In this document: piece after piece, positions 1 through 10,500 of the stretch
Layout of the letters: each line of letters starts with the position of its first letter
Position numbering within the stretch: the first letter of the stretch is position 1
Source: Calditrichota bacterium
GTDB taxonomy: Bacteria > Zhuqueibacterota > Zhuqueibacteria > Residuimicrobiales > Krinioviventaceae
NCBI GenBank assembly: GCA_013152225.1
Contig: JAADGR010000409.1
Location: 1 to 32,100 of the forward strand
DNA: 32,100 nucleotides
Direction: 5' to 3'
Notes under the pieces: model-generated
The model's database searches: none
What the model saw: only the letters and a program-made list of their open reading frames with translations
Told to the model about the DNA's origin: nothing
Translations under genes and position numbers: made by a program

Positions 1-1092
1 AATATATTAAATATGAAAAGCAATTTTGATCAGGGTTTTAATTTTTACTATGCAGGAGAAGCTCCGTTTAACGATTTTTTTTGGGGGTTAATCTATAGCA
101 AAATTTTTAATGAGAACCAAACCAAAAATATAAAAACTAAATTGAGATTAAATGAATATAGATTGTCATCAGAAATCAACAAAATAGCTTTATATTGGGT
201 CGAAAAAAATATAACCAGTCCCTTCTTCTTATTTATTAACTATATGGAGCCACATGAAGGATTTTCGTATTTACCTAAATCGTATAATAAATTATCTGTT
301 GCTGATTGGGGCAAGTGGGTTGCGGTAATCTCAGAAACTGATCGGGATGAAATTATTCATAAAAGAAAAACTATTACTAATGAACAACGGCAGGCACTTA
401 TCGATTGGTATGATTGTCGACTGGCTTATCTGGACTATAATATAGGTCAATTTTTTCAAACTCTTAAGAGATTAAACCTTTATGATAACTCTTTGATAAT
501 TGTGGTAGCAGATCATGGAGAAATGATGGGTGAACATAACTCATTTGGCCACCTTACTGAGCTTTATAACGAACTAATTAAAGTTCCTTTAATAATTAAA
601 TATCCAGAAAGTTTAAAATTTCGTAATATAAAGGATAAATATAAAGATAAATATGTTCAGACAGTTGATCTAATGCCAGAAGTTTTGCAGGTTTTAAATA
701 TTCCCTTGCCTGATGAAATTCAAGGACAACCAATAGAAAAAGCTGATCATCAAATAATTGCGGAATTATTTCGATCAAAATATATAAAAGATACAAAACT
801 AAATCCGGAACGTTATTATCGCGATTTAAAGGCCGCTTTCTATAAAGCTAAAAAAGAAGATTTCAAATATATTCAATCGTCAAATTTGAAGTCAGAATTT
901 TATAACCTTACAATTGATCCATTTGAGGCCAATAACCTTATTTCTAAAAAATCATCAGAAGTAGCCAGTTTAGATAGGCAATTAGAAGGATGGCGTAAGT
1001 CTTTTAAACTGATAAAAAGAATTGAAAAAAAACGAAAAAAAATCAGTAAGGAATTAGAAAAACGACTCAAAACACTTGGCTACATTAAATAA
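1..1092 (+). CDS. Sulfatase / alkaline-phosphatase-superfamily hydrolase, C-terminal part (5' end truncated by window edge)
   Basis: Frame is open to the left edge (AAT ATA TTA AAT ATG...). Motifs 'FLFINYMEPHEGF', 'DYNIGQFFQTLKRLNLYDNSLIIVVADHGEMMGEHNSFGH', 'LYNELIKVPLIIKYP' and 'DLMPEVLQVLNIPLPDEIQGQPI' are typical of sulfatases. Confidence 0.85.
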   Translation, partial: NILNMKSNFDQGFNFYYAGEAPFNDFFWGLIYSKIFNENQTKNIKTKLRLNEYRLSSEINKIALYWVEKNITSPFFLFINYMEPHEGFSYLPKSYNKLSVADWGKWVAVISETDRDEIIHKRKTITNEQRQALIDWYDCRLAYLDYNIGQFFQTLKRLNLYDNSLIIVVADHGEMMGEHNSFGHLTELYNELIKVPLIIKYPESLKFRNIKDKYKDKYVQTVDLMPEVLQVLNIPLPDEIQGQPIEKADHQIIAELFRSKYIKDTKLNPERYYRDLKAAFYKAKKEDFKYIQSSNLKSEFYNLTIDPFEANNLISKKSSEVASLDRQLEGWRKSFKLIKRIEKKRKKISKELEKRLKTLGYIK

Positions 1093-1302
1093 TGCTGCAA
1101 ACCTGAGTTCAACTGTTGTCGGTGAACAATAAGTAACATCGTTTTAACTTTGTAATGTCAATGAATGCTAAAAAAACCGCCAAATGTCCAAATGGGAATT
1201 TTATGCAGTTCGTACCAATTCAACGTCAAGTGTCAGTTTGTGAAATGCGAAAAAGTCTCGGTCATTGAAAGTTCAGATAGTGTCGTGCAATAACCCGTTT
1301 TT

Positions 1303-2862
1303 TTACCGCATAATTCTGTAAAGAAAAACCTTCGCTGTTTTTGAGCCATATATTAGCTGAAAATCAGATGGCAGCTCTTCCGGATGTTTTAGCTCACTCA
1401 ACGAAGGCCTCAATTCGGATTCGACAATTCCATAATAAACAAAGCGAATATTATGCGCTCTGACGTATTCGAGCAAATCTTTTATGTTTTTGACGTCGGG
1501 GAAAAGTTCGGTTTTTCGTTCACTGAAATATCCCAGATGCGGCTTCCTTGCCAGAATGAGATCGTCTTCATTGCTGTTTTCTTTCAATATTTCTGCAACT
1601 TTTTTGATGTATCGCGGCTCGTTAGCGATGGTTTTGCTAATTAAAAATTTTGATTTTTGCAAAGAGAATAACAAAATAATGATGAAAATAATTCGTGATA
1701 AATAAAAGAATTTTTTTTGTGTCGATTGGCTATAACGAAAAAGTAGATTGTCGAACAAAAAATAGACCACAAAAAGTGCCACGTAGCCCAAAATATAAAT
1801 GTAAAAACGAGTGATGAAACTCACGATGGAGTAGATTAAAAATCCAAACAACGGAATCGTGAGAAATGAAAGCTGGGCTTTATTTGCCCGCGCTAATAAA
1901 ATCAATAATCCCGGCGCTACAAATAAAAAACCAGGATAGCCAACCAGATACGAAAGCAGGGAGCGAAAATAGAGAGGAATGTTTGCTATTACTGTTTTTG
2001 CGATTAATGGAAAATTTTGAAATATCAGCGCAAAAAGAGAGTGATATTGCCGGGCGATTTTTTCCTTCTCTGCGCCCCAGGCAAAGTTAGCAGATTGAGC
2101 CGATTTGCCCGCCAGCAGACTTGCGCCGAGTGTCTCGTGAGCGCCGGATACGAAAAATTTCCCGTAATAGATAAGATTCATTATGTACCAAGGCATGGAT
2201 CCGATCAACATTGCTAATAAAAATATGCCAGTTGCTTTGAGTTTATCCCGCCAGCTCCATTGAGGAGAATTGATGAAAATGAGAGAAAAAATGATCGCTA
2301 ACGGAATAATAGTGCCATTCAGCCTCGTCATAAAAGCATAGCCGGCAACAATCCCGCCCCAGAACATATTTTTGAAACAGAAATCTCCTTTTCTAAAAAT
2401 TAAATATACTGATAACGAAACGACGAATGCAAAAAACATGTCTGTGGACGCAAGTACGGAGTAGGGAATTAATAGAACAAATAATAGCAGAGAAGTGTAA
2501 AAAGCATAGCGGCTGTTGAAAAGCGATTTGATTGCCAAAAATGTAAACAGGAGAAAAAGAACCGTGCTAATGATCGTCAAAATTTTTCCGGCGACAAAGA
2601 CGTCTCCGATTATCAGATACAGAATGATGAGCGGAAAAATGTAGCCAGGGCCATGATCCTCATCGTAATATTTGCCACCGTGCAGCATTTTGTGCACGTT
2701 TGGCGCGTAACTGCCATAAAAGTCAGTTTCCACGTTGTAAGCGCCGATTTGGTGAAACGAGCTGAGCGCGAGCAGGAAGATGAGCACCGAAAGAAGGAAA
2801 ATCCAATGGAGCGATTCATAATTTTTAAGAGAAAAATTTGAAAAAGTTGGCATGGAAGTCAT
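1303..2862 (-). CDS. Multi-pass membrane glycosyltransferase, ArnT/GT39 (PMT_2)-like
   Basis: 519 aa, many TM segments; early 'ETDFYGSYAPNVHKMLHGGKYYDEDHGPGYIFPLIILY' and 'GGIVAGYAFMTRLNGTIIPLAI' resemble dolichyl-P-mannose mannosyltransferase-type GTs. Confidence 0.75.
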   Translation of the reverse strand: MTSMPTFSNFSLKNYESLHWIFLLSVLIFLLALSSFHQIGAYNVETDFYGSYAPNVHKMLHGGKYYDEDHGPGYIFPLIILYLIIGDVFVAGKILTIISTVLFLLFTFLAIKSLFNSRYAFYTSLLLFVLLIPYSVLASTDMFFAFVVSLSVYLIFRKGDFCFKNMFWGGIVAGYAFMTRLNGTIIPLAIIFSLIFINSPQWSWRDKLKATGIFLLAMLIGSMPWYIMNLIYYGKFFVSGAHETLGASLLAGKSAQSANFAWGAEKEKIARQYHSLFALIFQNFPLIAKTVIANIPLYFRSLLSYLVGYPGFLFVAPGLLILLARANKAQLSFLTIPLFGFLIYSIVSFITRFYIYILGYVALFVVYFLFDNLLFRYSQSTQKKFFYLSRIIFIIILLFSLQKSKFLISKTIANEPRYIKKVAEILKENSNEDDLILARKPHLGYFSERKTELFPDVKNIKDLLEYVRAHNIRFVYYGIVESELRPSLSELKHPEELPSDFQLIYGSKTAKVFLYRIMR

Positions 2863-2883
2863 TCTACTTACCTCAATGTTCTA

Positions 2884-3888
2884 TTAATTCACCGCCTGCT
2901 TCGGCGCCAGAGCAGGGCGATTTCTCGAAAATTGAAATATATTGACGCCTTCTTTCCAGGCACAAATTAATCCCAGTATCAAAAAGGGCAACGTATTTAA
3001 AGCGTGGATAACAAGGGCAAACCCCAACGCTTCACTTTTTCCCACGCCGAAAAATCCCAGCGCCAATTGACAAAGCCAGTGATAGGTGCCAATGTAGCCG
3101 GGCGAAGAAGGAACGACAATGCTGATTGTTGTAATGACCATTAGCACTAGCGGCGCGATCCACGGCAAGTGTAAATGAAACGCCTTCAACCCAAAGGCAA
3201 ATCCGAAAACGTAACCCAGCCAGATGGCAATGGAAAGCAGAAAAGTGACGACATAGTGACTCTTTTTATTCAGCCCGACAAATCCGGCGGCAAAAGTCTC
3301 GATCAGATGATTGATTTTTTCTCTAAATTTTAGCGGCGCCGGTTTGAGTAGATGATTAATTAGCTTTATGGTCGCGTTCGTTTTGATGCGAATGAAAATT
3401 ATCATTACAATGAGCAGCAGGGCAACAACAAAAAGCGCAATCGCGCTTTCCTTGACCCATTTGGGGAAGTCGTAAATTAGCAGCAAAAAAATGAGAAGGA
3501 ACAAAAACGTCAGGATGTCGATTACTCTTTCGACGAGTATTGTCGCTAAAGTGGATGAAACGGCTAGCTTTTTTTTCTTTCCCAGCACAAAAGCGCGAAC
3601 TATTTCGCCTAAATGGGCCGGCAGAATGACGTTAGCGCCATAGCCGATCAAGAGAGATGAAAAAAGACTATTGATGTCAATCTTTTTTTGAGGGAGCAAA
3701 AAATAGTACCAGCGAAGCGCACGCAAGTAAGCGCTAAAGATGACAAAAAATAAAACGATGAGCACATAGCTTATTGACGCTGTTTTTATCGAATCGACGA
3801 GTTCTGAAAGTCGAACCTGATAAAAAGCTAAAATGATGAAAACAGTGCTTATGGCAATGCCTACGATAAAATGAAGCTTTTTTTTCAT
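2884..3888 (-). CDS. UPF0104 / lysylphosphatidylglycerol synthase TM-region (flippase-like) protein
   Basis: 334 aa with 'LRALRWYYFL', 'SLLIGYGANVILPAHLGEIVRAFVLGKKKKLAVSSTLATILVERVIDIL' and 'IVVPSSPGYIGTYHWLCQLAL', classic for this family. Same strand, 21 bp upstream of the GT39-like gene. Confidence 0.88.
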   Translation of the reverse strand: MKKKLHFIVGIAISTVFIILAFYQVRLSELVDSIKTASISYVLIVLFFVIFSAYLRALRWYYFLLPQKKIDINSLFSSLLIGYGANVILPAHLGEIVRAFVLGKKKKLAVSSTLATILVERVIDILTFLFLLIFLLLIYDFPKWVKESAIALFVVALLLIVMIIFIRIKTNATIKLINHLLKPAPLKFREKINHLIETFAAGFVGLNKKSHYVVTFLLSIAIWLGYVFGFAFGLKAFHLHLPWIAPLVLMVITTISIVVPSSPGYIGTYHWLCQLALGFFGVGKSEALGFALVIHALNTLPFLILGLICAWKEGVNIFQFSRNRPALAPKQAVN

Positions 3889-4467
3889 GTGATTTCTCTG
3901 GTGAAAGATTGACAGGATGGGATTTTTTTAATGACCTTGCTAAACAAAGAAATAATTCATATCTATTTAGCAAATTGCGTGCCAGCAGTTTCTGACGCCG
4001 GGGTGAATCGAGTAGGGCGGAGAAAGGCGGATTTGTAAGTGGTAATGATGACAAAAATGTCAATGCCGCCCGGATTTCGTGTTTTATGCTAATACAATGT
4101 ATTAAAATATTTCAGAAATCTTGCAAGAACGTTAGTATCATTGGTTTGTGGAATAAAAGCAGCAATAAAACAGCTTAACCAGTTGAAATATTTAGCGCTA
4201 ACGGAATTAATTATGTAATTTTAGAATAATCAAAATAATATTGATTGTTTTTCGCCGATTTTCAGCGAGAATCGGGGCTGTTCCTGCTTTGAAATAGGGC
4301 AATGCGATTTAATTTAGCTGTAATATAAACAGTTTGTTAACTAATTTAAGTCAATAAATTATATAAAATTATGACGGATCAGGATGTTGAACTGAAAATA
4401 TGGCATAGATTTTGCCAATGATTAATCCGTTGTTCGCCGGGGCGCTAACTTAGGAAATTATAACGAA

Positions 4468-5505
4468 ATGAAAATAAAAGAATTAGATTCACAGTACGAG
4501 CAATTGTGGGATGAATTTGTGGGCGCTCATCAGGAGTGCACGATGTACCATCTCTGGGGATGGAAAAATGTTTTAGAAAAAGAATTCGGATTCCAAGCGC
4601 GATATTTAATTGCCTTTGATGATCAGGATGCAATCGTCGGGGTGCTGCCATTGTTTGTCATGAGGGATCTTTTCGGCAACAAATACTTGATTTCGAATCC
4701 GTTTTCCAATTTCGCCGGTGTGTGCGCGGTGACGCAAGATGCTAAAGCAAAGCTCATTGAATATGCCTGCGACTTGGCTCGCCAGGAAAAAGTCCGGTAT
4801 ATTGAATTTCGACATCTCGGGGAGAAAAAAATTCTCGATTTTCCGGCAAAAGAGAGCTTTGTCAATTTCATGCTGGAATTGGAGACAGGCGTTGAGGAAA
4901 TGTGGCAGGGGTTAAGTTCACGAAACAGAGGCAAGGTCAGAAAAGCAAAAAAGTCGGGTTTGGCGGAGGATTCCGGGAAAAAATATTTGCCTGCCTTTTA
5001 TAAAATTTTTACAAAAAATCTGAAACGACTAGGAACGCCGGTCTTTTCATATTCTTTTTTTGAAACTTTAATGGCAGAATTTCCAGAGCAAACAGATATT
5101 TTTGTTCTTAATTTGGATTCGAAAACTGTTTCGGCAATGTTTATGTTCAAATTCAGAGATACGATCGCAGAACCGTGGGTTGGTTCTTTGGCGGATTACA
5201 ATAAAATTTATGTGAACAATCTGCTTTACTGGAGAGCCATTTGTTATGCGCACGAGAGAGGATTTCGTTTTTTCGATTTTGGCAGATCAACGGATGGCGC
5301 AGGGACTTATCGTTTTAAAAAGCAGTGGGGCGCCGTTCCGGTTCCGCTGTACTATGAGTATTTTCTGAATCGCGCGGAGTCAATTCCCAAAGTGGATGCT
5401 GTGGATAACAAATATCAATTTTTCATCGATGCGTGGAAAAAATTGCCATTAGCGATAACGAATTTTGTGGGACCGAAAGTTGTCAAATTTTTACCTGAAC
5501 TTTAA
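4468..5505 (+). CDS. FemAB-like / GNAT-fold acyltransferase (peptidoglycan-bridge or exosortase-associated FemAB type)
   Basis: 345 aa; 'CTMYHLWGWKNVLEKEFG', 'RYIEFRHLGEK', 'SRNRGKVRKAKKSGL', 'NNLLYWRAICYAHERGFRFFDFGRSTDGAGTYRFKKQWGA'. Confidence 0.82.
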   Translation: MKIKELDSQYEQLWDEFVGAHQECTMYHLWGWKNVLEKEFGFQARYLIAFDDQDAIVGVLPLFVMRDLFGNKYLISNPFSNFAGVCAVTQDAKAKLIEYACDLARQEKVRYIEFRHLGEKKILDFPAKESFVNFMLELETGVEEMWQGLSSRNRGKVRKAKKSGLAEDSGKKYLPAFYKIFTKNLKRLGTPVFSYSFFETLMAEFPEQTDIFVLNLDSKTVSAMFMFKFRDTIAEPWVGSLADYNKIYVNNLLYWRAICYAHERGFRFFDFGRSTDGAGTYRFKKQWGAVPVPLYYEYFLNRAESIPKVDAVDNKYQFFIDAWKKLPLAITNFVGPKVVKFLPEL

Positions 5506-5520
5506 CACGGGGAAAGGCCA

Positions 5521-6243
5521 TTGGCGAAAAAAGTTTTGATTATCGTTCCTGCCTTCAATGAGGAGAAAAGTCTCGGAACTGTTTTGTCTTCGATTAAAGA
5601 CGAGGCGCCTTACGCGGATATTGTTGTAATTAATGATGGGTCACATGACGCGACGGCTGATGTCGCGGGAAGAAGTGGTGTCGCCGTTATTTCTGTTCCG
5701 TACAACCTTGGCATCGGAGGGGCAGTCCAAACCGGTTTAATTTATGCACACCGAAAAGGTTACGATGTGGCAATTCAATTAGACGCCGATGGCCAACATA
5801 AGGCTGAAGAATTGGAAAAATTGCTCTATTATCTGGACAATGACGAAGCTGATCTGGCGTTGGGAAGCCGTTTTTTGCAAAAGACAGATTACCAGTCGAC
5901 TTTTATGCGAAAATTGGGAAATCGGATTTTTTCCGGCTTAATTGCCATGGTGACCAAACAATATTTCGCAGATTCGACGAGCGGCTTTCGCGCTTTCAAT
6001 CGCAGGGCGATCAATTTTCTCTCAGAGCATTACCCGACCGAATTCCCGGAGCCGGAATCTTTGGTGCTTTTGAAAAAGCACGGCTTTCGGATAAAAGAGG
6101 TCTCGGTCGAAATGGATGAAAGGCAGGCCGGCGAATCTTCGGTGACCCGATTCAAGGCGATTTATTTTATGATCTCAATTTCCATTGCGATTCTGATTGA
6201 TTGGATAAAAAAACCAGTGTATGTGAGGGAGTATAATGATTAA
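5521..6243 (+). CDS. Glycosyltransferase family 2 (dolichyl-phosphate mannose synthase-like), TTG start
   Basis: 'VLIIVPAFNEEKSLGTVLSSIK', 'VVINDGSHDATADVA', 'GIGGAVQTGLIYAHRKGYDVAIQLDADGQH', 'LALGSRFLQ'. Confidence 0.93.
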   Translation: MAKKVLIIVPAFNEEKSLGTVLSSIKDEAPYADIVVINDGSHDATADVAGRSGVAVISVPYNLGIGGAVQTGLIYAHRKGYDVAIQLDADGQHKAEELEKLLYYLDNDEADLALGSRFLQKTDYQSTFMRKLGNRIFSGLIAMVTKQYFADSTSGFRAFNRRAINFLSEHYPTEFPEPESLVLLKKHGFRIKEVSVEMDERQAGESSVTRFKAIYFMISISIAILIDWIKKPVYVREYND

Positions 6244-6679
6244 TAATTTGATACCGCTCAGACTTCAGATGTTTGCGATTTTGGTTAGCGGTCTTCTTCT
6301 GTTGGGCATTATTGGGTTAATTCGCAGAGGAAAATTAAAAGAAGGATATTCTATCTTATGGTTTTTTATCGGATTCGGTTTTTTGGCGATTGCGGTCTGG
6401 GCAAATTTATTGCGCTTCATCTCGCGAATCGTTGGCGTCGAATATGAACCAGCAACTTTATTTGCATTGTTATTGATGGGCTCAATTTTAATTTTGATCC
6501 ATATCACTGTGCTTGTGTCCGGTTTTGATAAGAAAGATAAAACTTTGGCGCAAAATATCGGATTGTTGACATGGGAACTGAATAAGTTGAAAGAAGAAAA
6601 TCAGGAAATAAAAAGAAGATTAGACGAGTTAAAGGGAGAGATAAGTCAGCGAGGCGATTCAACCGAAAAAGGAAAGTAG
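6236..6679 (+). CDS. DUF2304 domain-containing small membrane protein
   Basis: 147 aa, three hydrophobic segments plus C-terminal coiled coil. Overlaps the GT2 stop by 8 bp (…AATGATTAA); DUF2304 proteins commonly sit next to GT2 genes. Confidence 0.72.
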   Translation: MINNLIPLRLQMFAILVSGLLLLGIIGLIRRGKLKEGYSILWFFIGFGFLAIAVWANLLRFISRIVGVEYEPATLFALLLMGSILILIHITVLVSGFDKKDKTLAQNIGLLTWELNKLKEENQEIKRRLDELKGEISQRGDSTEKGK

Positions 6680-7507
6680 ATGCACAATATTCTGACTTTT
6701 GATCTGGAAGATTGGTTTCATGGAAATTTTTTATTTGATGAAGATGAAAAAAGTTATTCGGAAAGCAGGGTTTTAGAACCAACAATGCGGTTGTTGGAGC
6801 TTTTAAAAGAAACAGGAAATCAGGCAACTTTTTTTGTTCTGGGCAGCATTGCAGAAAAATATCCTCAGTTAATTGAAAAAATCGCCGACAATGGACATGA
6901 AATAGCGTCGCACGGATTTCTGCATCGGCTGGTTTACAAATTATCTCCTAAAGAGTTTGAAGATGATTTGCAGCGCTCAATTTCAGTTTTGGAGCGTCTG
7001 GCGGGGATGAAAATTTTAGGATACCGCGCGCCCTATTGGTCTATTTATTCAGACATGAAATGGGTTTTCGAAATTTTATTTTCGGCAGGATTAAAATATG
7101 ATTCCAGCGTTTATCCGTTTAAAACATATTTGTATGGCAGCAATCAGGCGCCGCGGTTTCAATATTCAGTTGATCTGAAAGAAGAAAATATGATCACAGA
7201 AATTCCGCCGAGCGTGCTGGAGTTTCTGAAGAGGCGCATTCCCTTTTGTGGTGGTTTTTATTTTCGATTATTGCCTTATCGTTTTGTAAGGCGGGGAATA
7301 AAAAAAATAAACCAAAAAGAGAAAAAACCAGCCGTCTTTTACTTGCATCCTTATGAGATAGACGCGAATAAGACAAAGAATTCAAAAGGTTTGAAAAATA
7401 ATTTTATTTTACACGTGAATGTAAAGCGAGCGGAAAAGAAATTGACGCGCTTGCTCAACGATTTTTCTTTTATTTCGATGAGAGATTATTTGAAATCAAG
7501 TGAATAA
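6680..7507 (+). CDS. Polysaccharide deacetylase, XrtA/PEP-CTERM-locus type (DUF3473-like C-terminus)
   Basis: 'NILTFDLEDWFHGN', 'GNQATFFVLGSIAEKYPQLIEKIADNGHEIASHGFLHRLVY', 'GYRAPYWSI', 'GGFYFRLLPYRFVRRGIKKIN' and 'AVFYLHPYEID'. The start codon abuts the preceding stop. Confidence 0.88.
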   Translation: MHNILTFDLEDWFHGNFLFDEDEKSYSESRVLEPTMRLLELLKETGNQATFFVLGSIAEKYPQLIEKIADNGHEIASHGFLHRLVYKLSPKEFEDDLQRSISVLERLAGMKILGYRAPYWSIYSDMKWVFEILFSAGLKYDSSVYPFKTYLYGSNQAPRFQYSVDLKEENMITEIPPSVLEFLKRRIPFCGGFYFRLLPYRFVRRGIKKINQKEKKPAVFYLHPYEIDANKTKNSKGLKNNFILHVNVKRAEKKLTRLLNDFSFISMRDYLKSSE

Positions 7508-7564
7508 TTAAAAACCATTTTGGTCGAACTGGGGGGCGAAAAATGGGAAAATGTATAACCCTTT

Positions 7565-7572
7565 AGGAGGTG
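7565..7572 (+). promoter_or_regulatory. Strong Shine-Dalgarno (AGGAGGTG) of the giant CDS
   Basis: AGGAGGTG is 7 nt upstream of the ATG at 7580. Confidence 0.85.
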
Positions 7573-7579
7573 TCATAAA

Positions 7580-10500
7580 ATGCAACGTGGCTCAGCAAAA
7601 AAGGTTATGGGGGTGTTGTGGATTATTTTATTGGTAGCGACAAGCCCAATTTTCGCTCAGTATCGCATTATGCCCCTGGGAGATTCTATTACAGAAGGTA
7701 TTTTGACGGGAAACCCTGTCGGTGGTTATCGCGATGATCTGGCCGACCTGCTAACAAATGGCGGCTACAATTTTAATTTCGTGGGCACACAATCGGACGG
7801 AACGGGATTTGATGCCGACCATGAAGGGCATAACGGGCTACGGGCGGACGAAATCGCGGACAGCCTAAATATCTGGTTAAATCAGTTGGGTAGCCAGAAG
7901 CCGCGTTTTTACTTGTTGCATATCGGAACCAATGATATTTCTCAGGATCAAAGTGTCGAAAGCACAATTAACGACATTACAGATATCATCGAAATTATCC
8001 ATAATGAAAAAAGCTATAACAATATTTTGCTATGTAGTCTGATTCCGAGAGATGATTCAAAAAACAGTGCAAATTCACAATTGAACGACCTGATCAAGGA
8101 TTTGTATTACACAAAGAGAAATCAGGGCTACAATATCTACTACGTCGGCATGAATGAAGTTTTTACGGCTAACTCCAGTTGGGCGAATGATTACATGACC
8201 GATCATGTTCATCCTAATAACGACGGTTTTCATTTGATGGCGGAAGTATTTTATAATGTCTTGACGACAGCATTTTATGCATTCGCTAATCATCAACCAA
8301 TTGTTGCTGATTATTTCCAACGATCAACTCTCGGAAATACATGGGTTGCAGACCCCGAATATCAAATTGTTGATAATAAACTGTCAAATACAACGGAGAC
8401 AGCGGCGTGGGGATTTATGGCAACGTATATTGCTCAGACAAATCCAACTCGTGTAGTAATTCAGTGGGATACAACAGCAACTACTGCTGGAATCAATGAG
8501 GGCGCTGTTGCTTTAAAATTAGATGCCGCAAACGCTAATGCCAATGGTTACATGTGCTGGTATTCAGCTAATGGAGTAAGACTTTGGGAAGTTCGCAATG
8601 GAGAGCCCTATGGTCAGATAGATAGGCAAACAAGTACTTTACCTGCACCTCAAGGTGGTGACGTTTTTGAGGTAGAAATGTTCAGCGATCAGGACGGGCA
8701 TCATTTTCGTTGTTATATTAATGGTGTGGAAGATGTAACTCTAACAGATCCCGAAAGAGTTCAGGGAAATAGTAGCACGCTTTACACAGGTGTTATGCTG
8801 AAGGGTGCTTTAGCGAATGATATAAATTATTTTGATTTGCTTGGCGCTGAACAAGGAGGACAGCCCGATGAAACTCCTCCGGCAGCAATATCTGACTTGT
8901 CCGCCGGCTCGCCAACCGGGACAACCATTACTCTTAACTGGACGGCTGTTGGCGATGACGGAAATACGGGAAGAGCAGCTTTTTACGATGTGCGTTATTC
9001 GACTAGTCAAATCGCGGATGAAACAAATTTCTCCAACGCAACGCAGGCGTCAGGCGCTCCGAGTCCAGCAATTGCAGGAAGTGCTGAGTCTTTTGTGGTT
9101 AGCGGCCTGTCTCCGACTACAACTTACTATTTCCGAATCAAAGTTTCCGACGAAGCCGGCAATACGTCTGATCTTTCAAATAGCGCTGAAGGAACAACTA
9201 CCGAGTTAAGCGGAGATTATTTTTCGGACAATTTTGATCGAACAGATTTAGGGAGTAGTTGGAGTGCGAGTGGCGTCTATCAAATAGTGAATAATGAACT
9301 TGCAAATACTTCAACTGATTATCTTTGGGGCAATATCGCTGTTTGTAACGCGGTTACCAATCCAACCGAGGTGTCCTTGCGATGGGGCGCTGGCGTAGAT
9401 GCTTCCGGAATTGAAGAAGGTGGGTTTGCATTGATGATGGACAATGCATCTCCAACTGCAAATGGTTACTTTGTGTGGATACGCCCCTCCAACAGTACAA
9501 TCAATTTATATACTATCGAAGGAGGTTCACCAGGACATCGTATTGGATCGGCCATTTCCATGATAGCTGGAGTGCCAGCACCTCAGGCGGGCGATGTCTT
9601 TAAAGTGAGATTGAGTTCTGACGACGAGGCCCATCATTTTGATTGTTATTTGAATGACCAATATGCCGGAAGAATATCAGATACAGGAAAAGAGCAAGGG
9701 AATGCCAGCTCCGTTTTCGCTGGCGTGAATCTGAGAGGAAATTTAAATAACAACATTGATGACTTTTTAGCGACAAGCCAGGTTCTGGAAGATGATGTTC
9801 CTCCTTCGGCAGTTACAGACCTTGCTATAGCGTCTGTGACATCGCGCAGCGTCACACTGAATTGGACATCTGTCGGCGATGATGGCACTTCTGGGACAGC
9901 AAGCTCGTATGACATTCGATTTTCGACTTCTCCTATCGAGACAGATAGTGACTTCAATAATGCAGATCTCGTATCTGATCCTCCAACGCCTTCACAGGCT
10001 GGAACTGGTGAATCTTTTACGGTTCATGGTTTGCAGCCAAACACTACATATTATTTTGCTATGAAAGTCATTGATGATGCTTCGAATATTTCTGGGCTTT
10101 CCAATGTGGTAAACGGGACAACTCCGGAGTCGGGTGGCTCCCAATTTGTCGATGATTTTGAAAGGGCGGATTTGGGACCTAATTGGACTGCTGATCCTGA
10201 ATATCAGATTGTCGACGGCGAACTAGCAAACACCGTTACTGTTGATGGTTGGGAATATTTAGCAGTTTTTAAGGGACAAAAGGATGTGGCCGAAGTATCG
10301 ATTCAATGGGGAACTGGTGCGGATGCGAATGGAATTGAACAGGGCGGTTTAGCTTTGATGATGGATACGACTTCTACAGAAGCGAGCGGATACGCGCTGT
10401 GGATTCGTCCGTCTAATAGAACATTGAATTTATTTCGGATTGATAATGGGGTTGTGACTTCCCGTATTGGGTCAGCAGTAGCCATGGAAGGGGATGCTCC

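Noticed and set aside
1093-1302. Possible bidirectional terminator between the convergent sulfatase and GT39-like genes
   Set aside because: Only weak short inverted repeats (e.g. GTTCA...TGAAC) were found; no convincing stem with T-tract.
3734-4063. 109-aa minus-strand ORF at the 5' end of the UPF0104 gene
   Set aside because: Overlaps the start of the well-supported 2884-3888 CDS in another frame; no recognisable domain.
4255-4275. CCGATTTTC-AGC-GAGAATCGG hairpin in the divergent intergenic region
   Set aside because: 9-bp stem with one wobble, 3-nt loop, no T-tract on either strand and no nearby gene end; could be chance in a 580-bp AT-rich gap.
8832-9209. 125-aa + strand ORF in an alternate frame inside the giant CDS
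   Set aside because: Fully overlapped by the strongly supported 2965-aa frame; composition typical of a shadow ORF.
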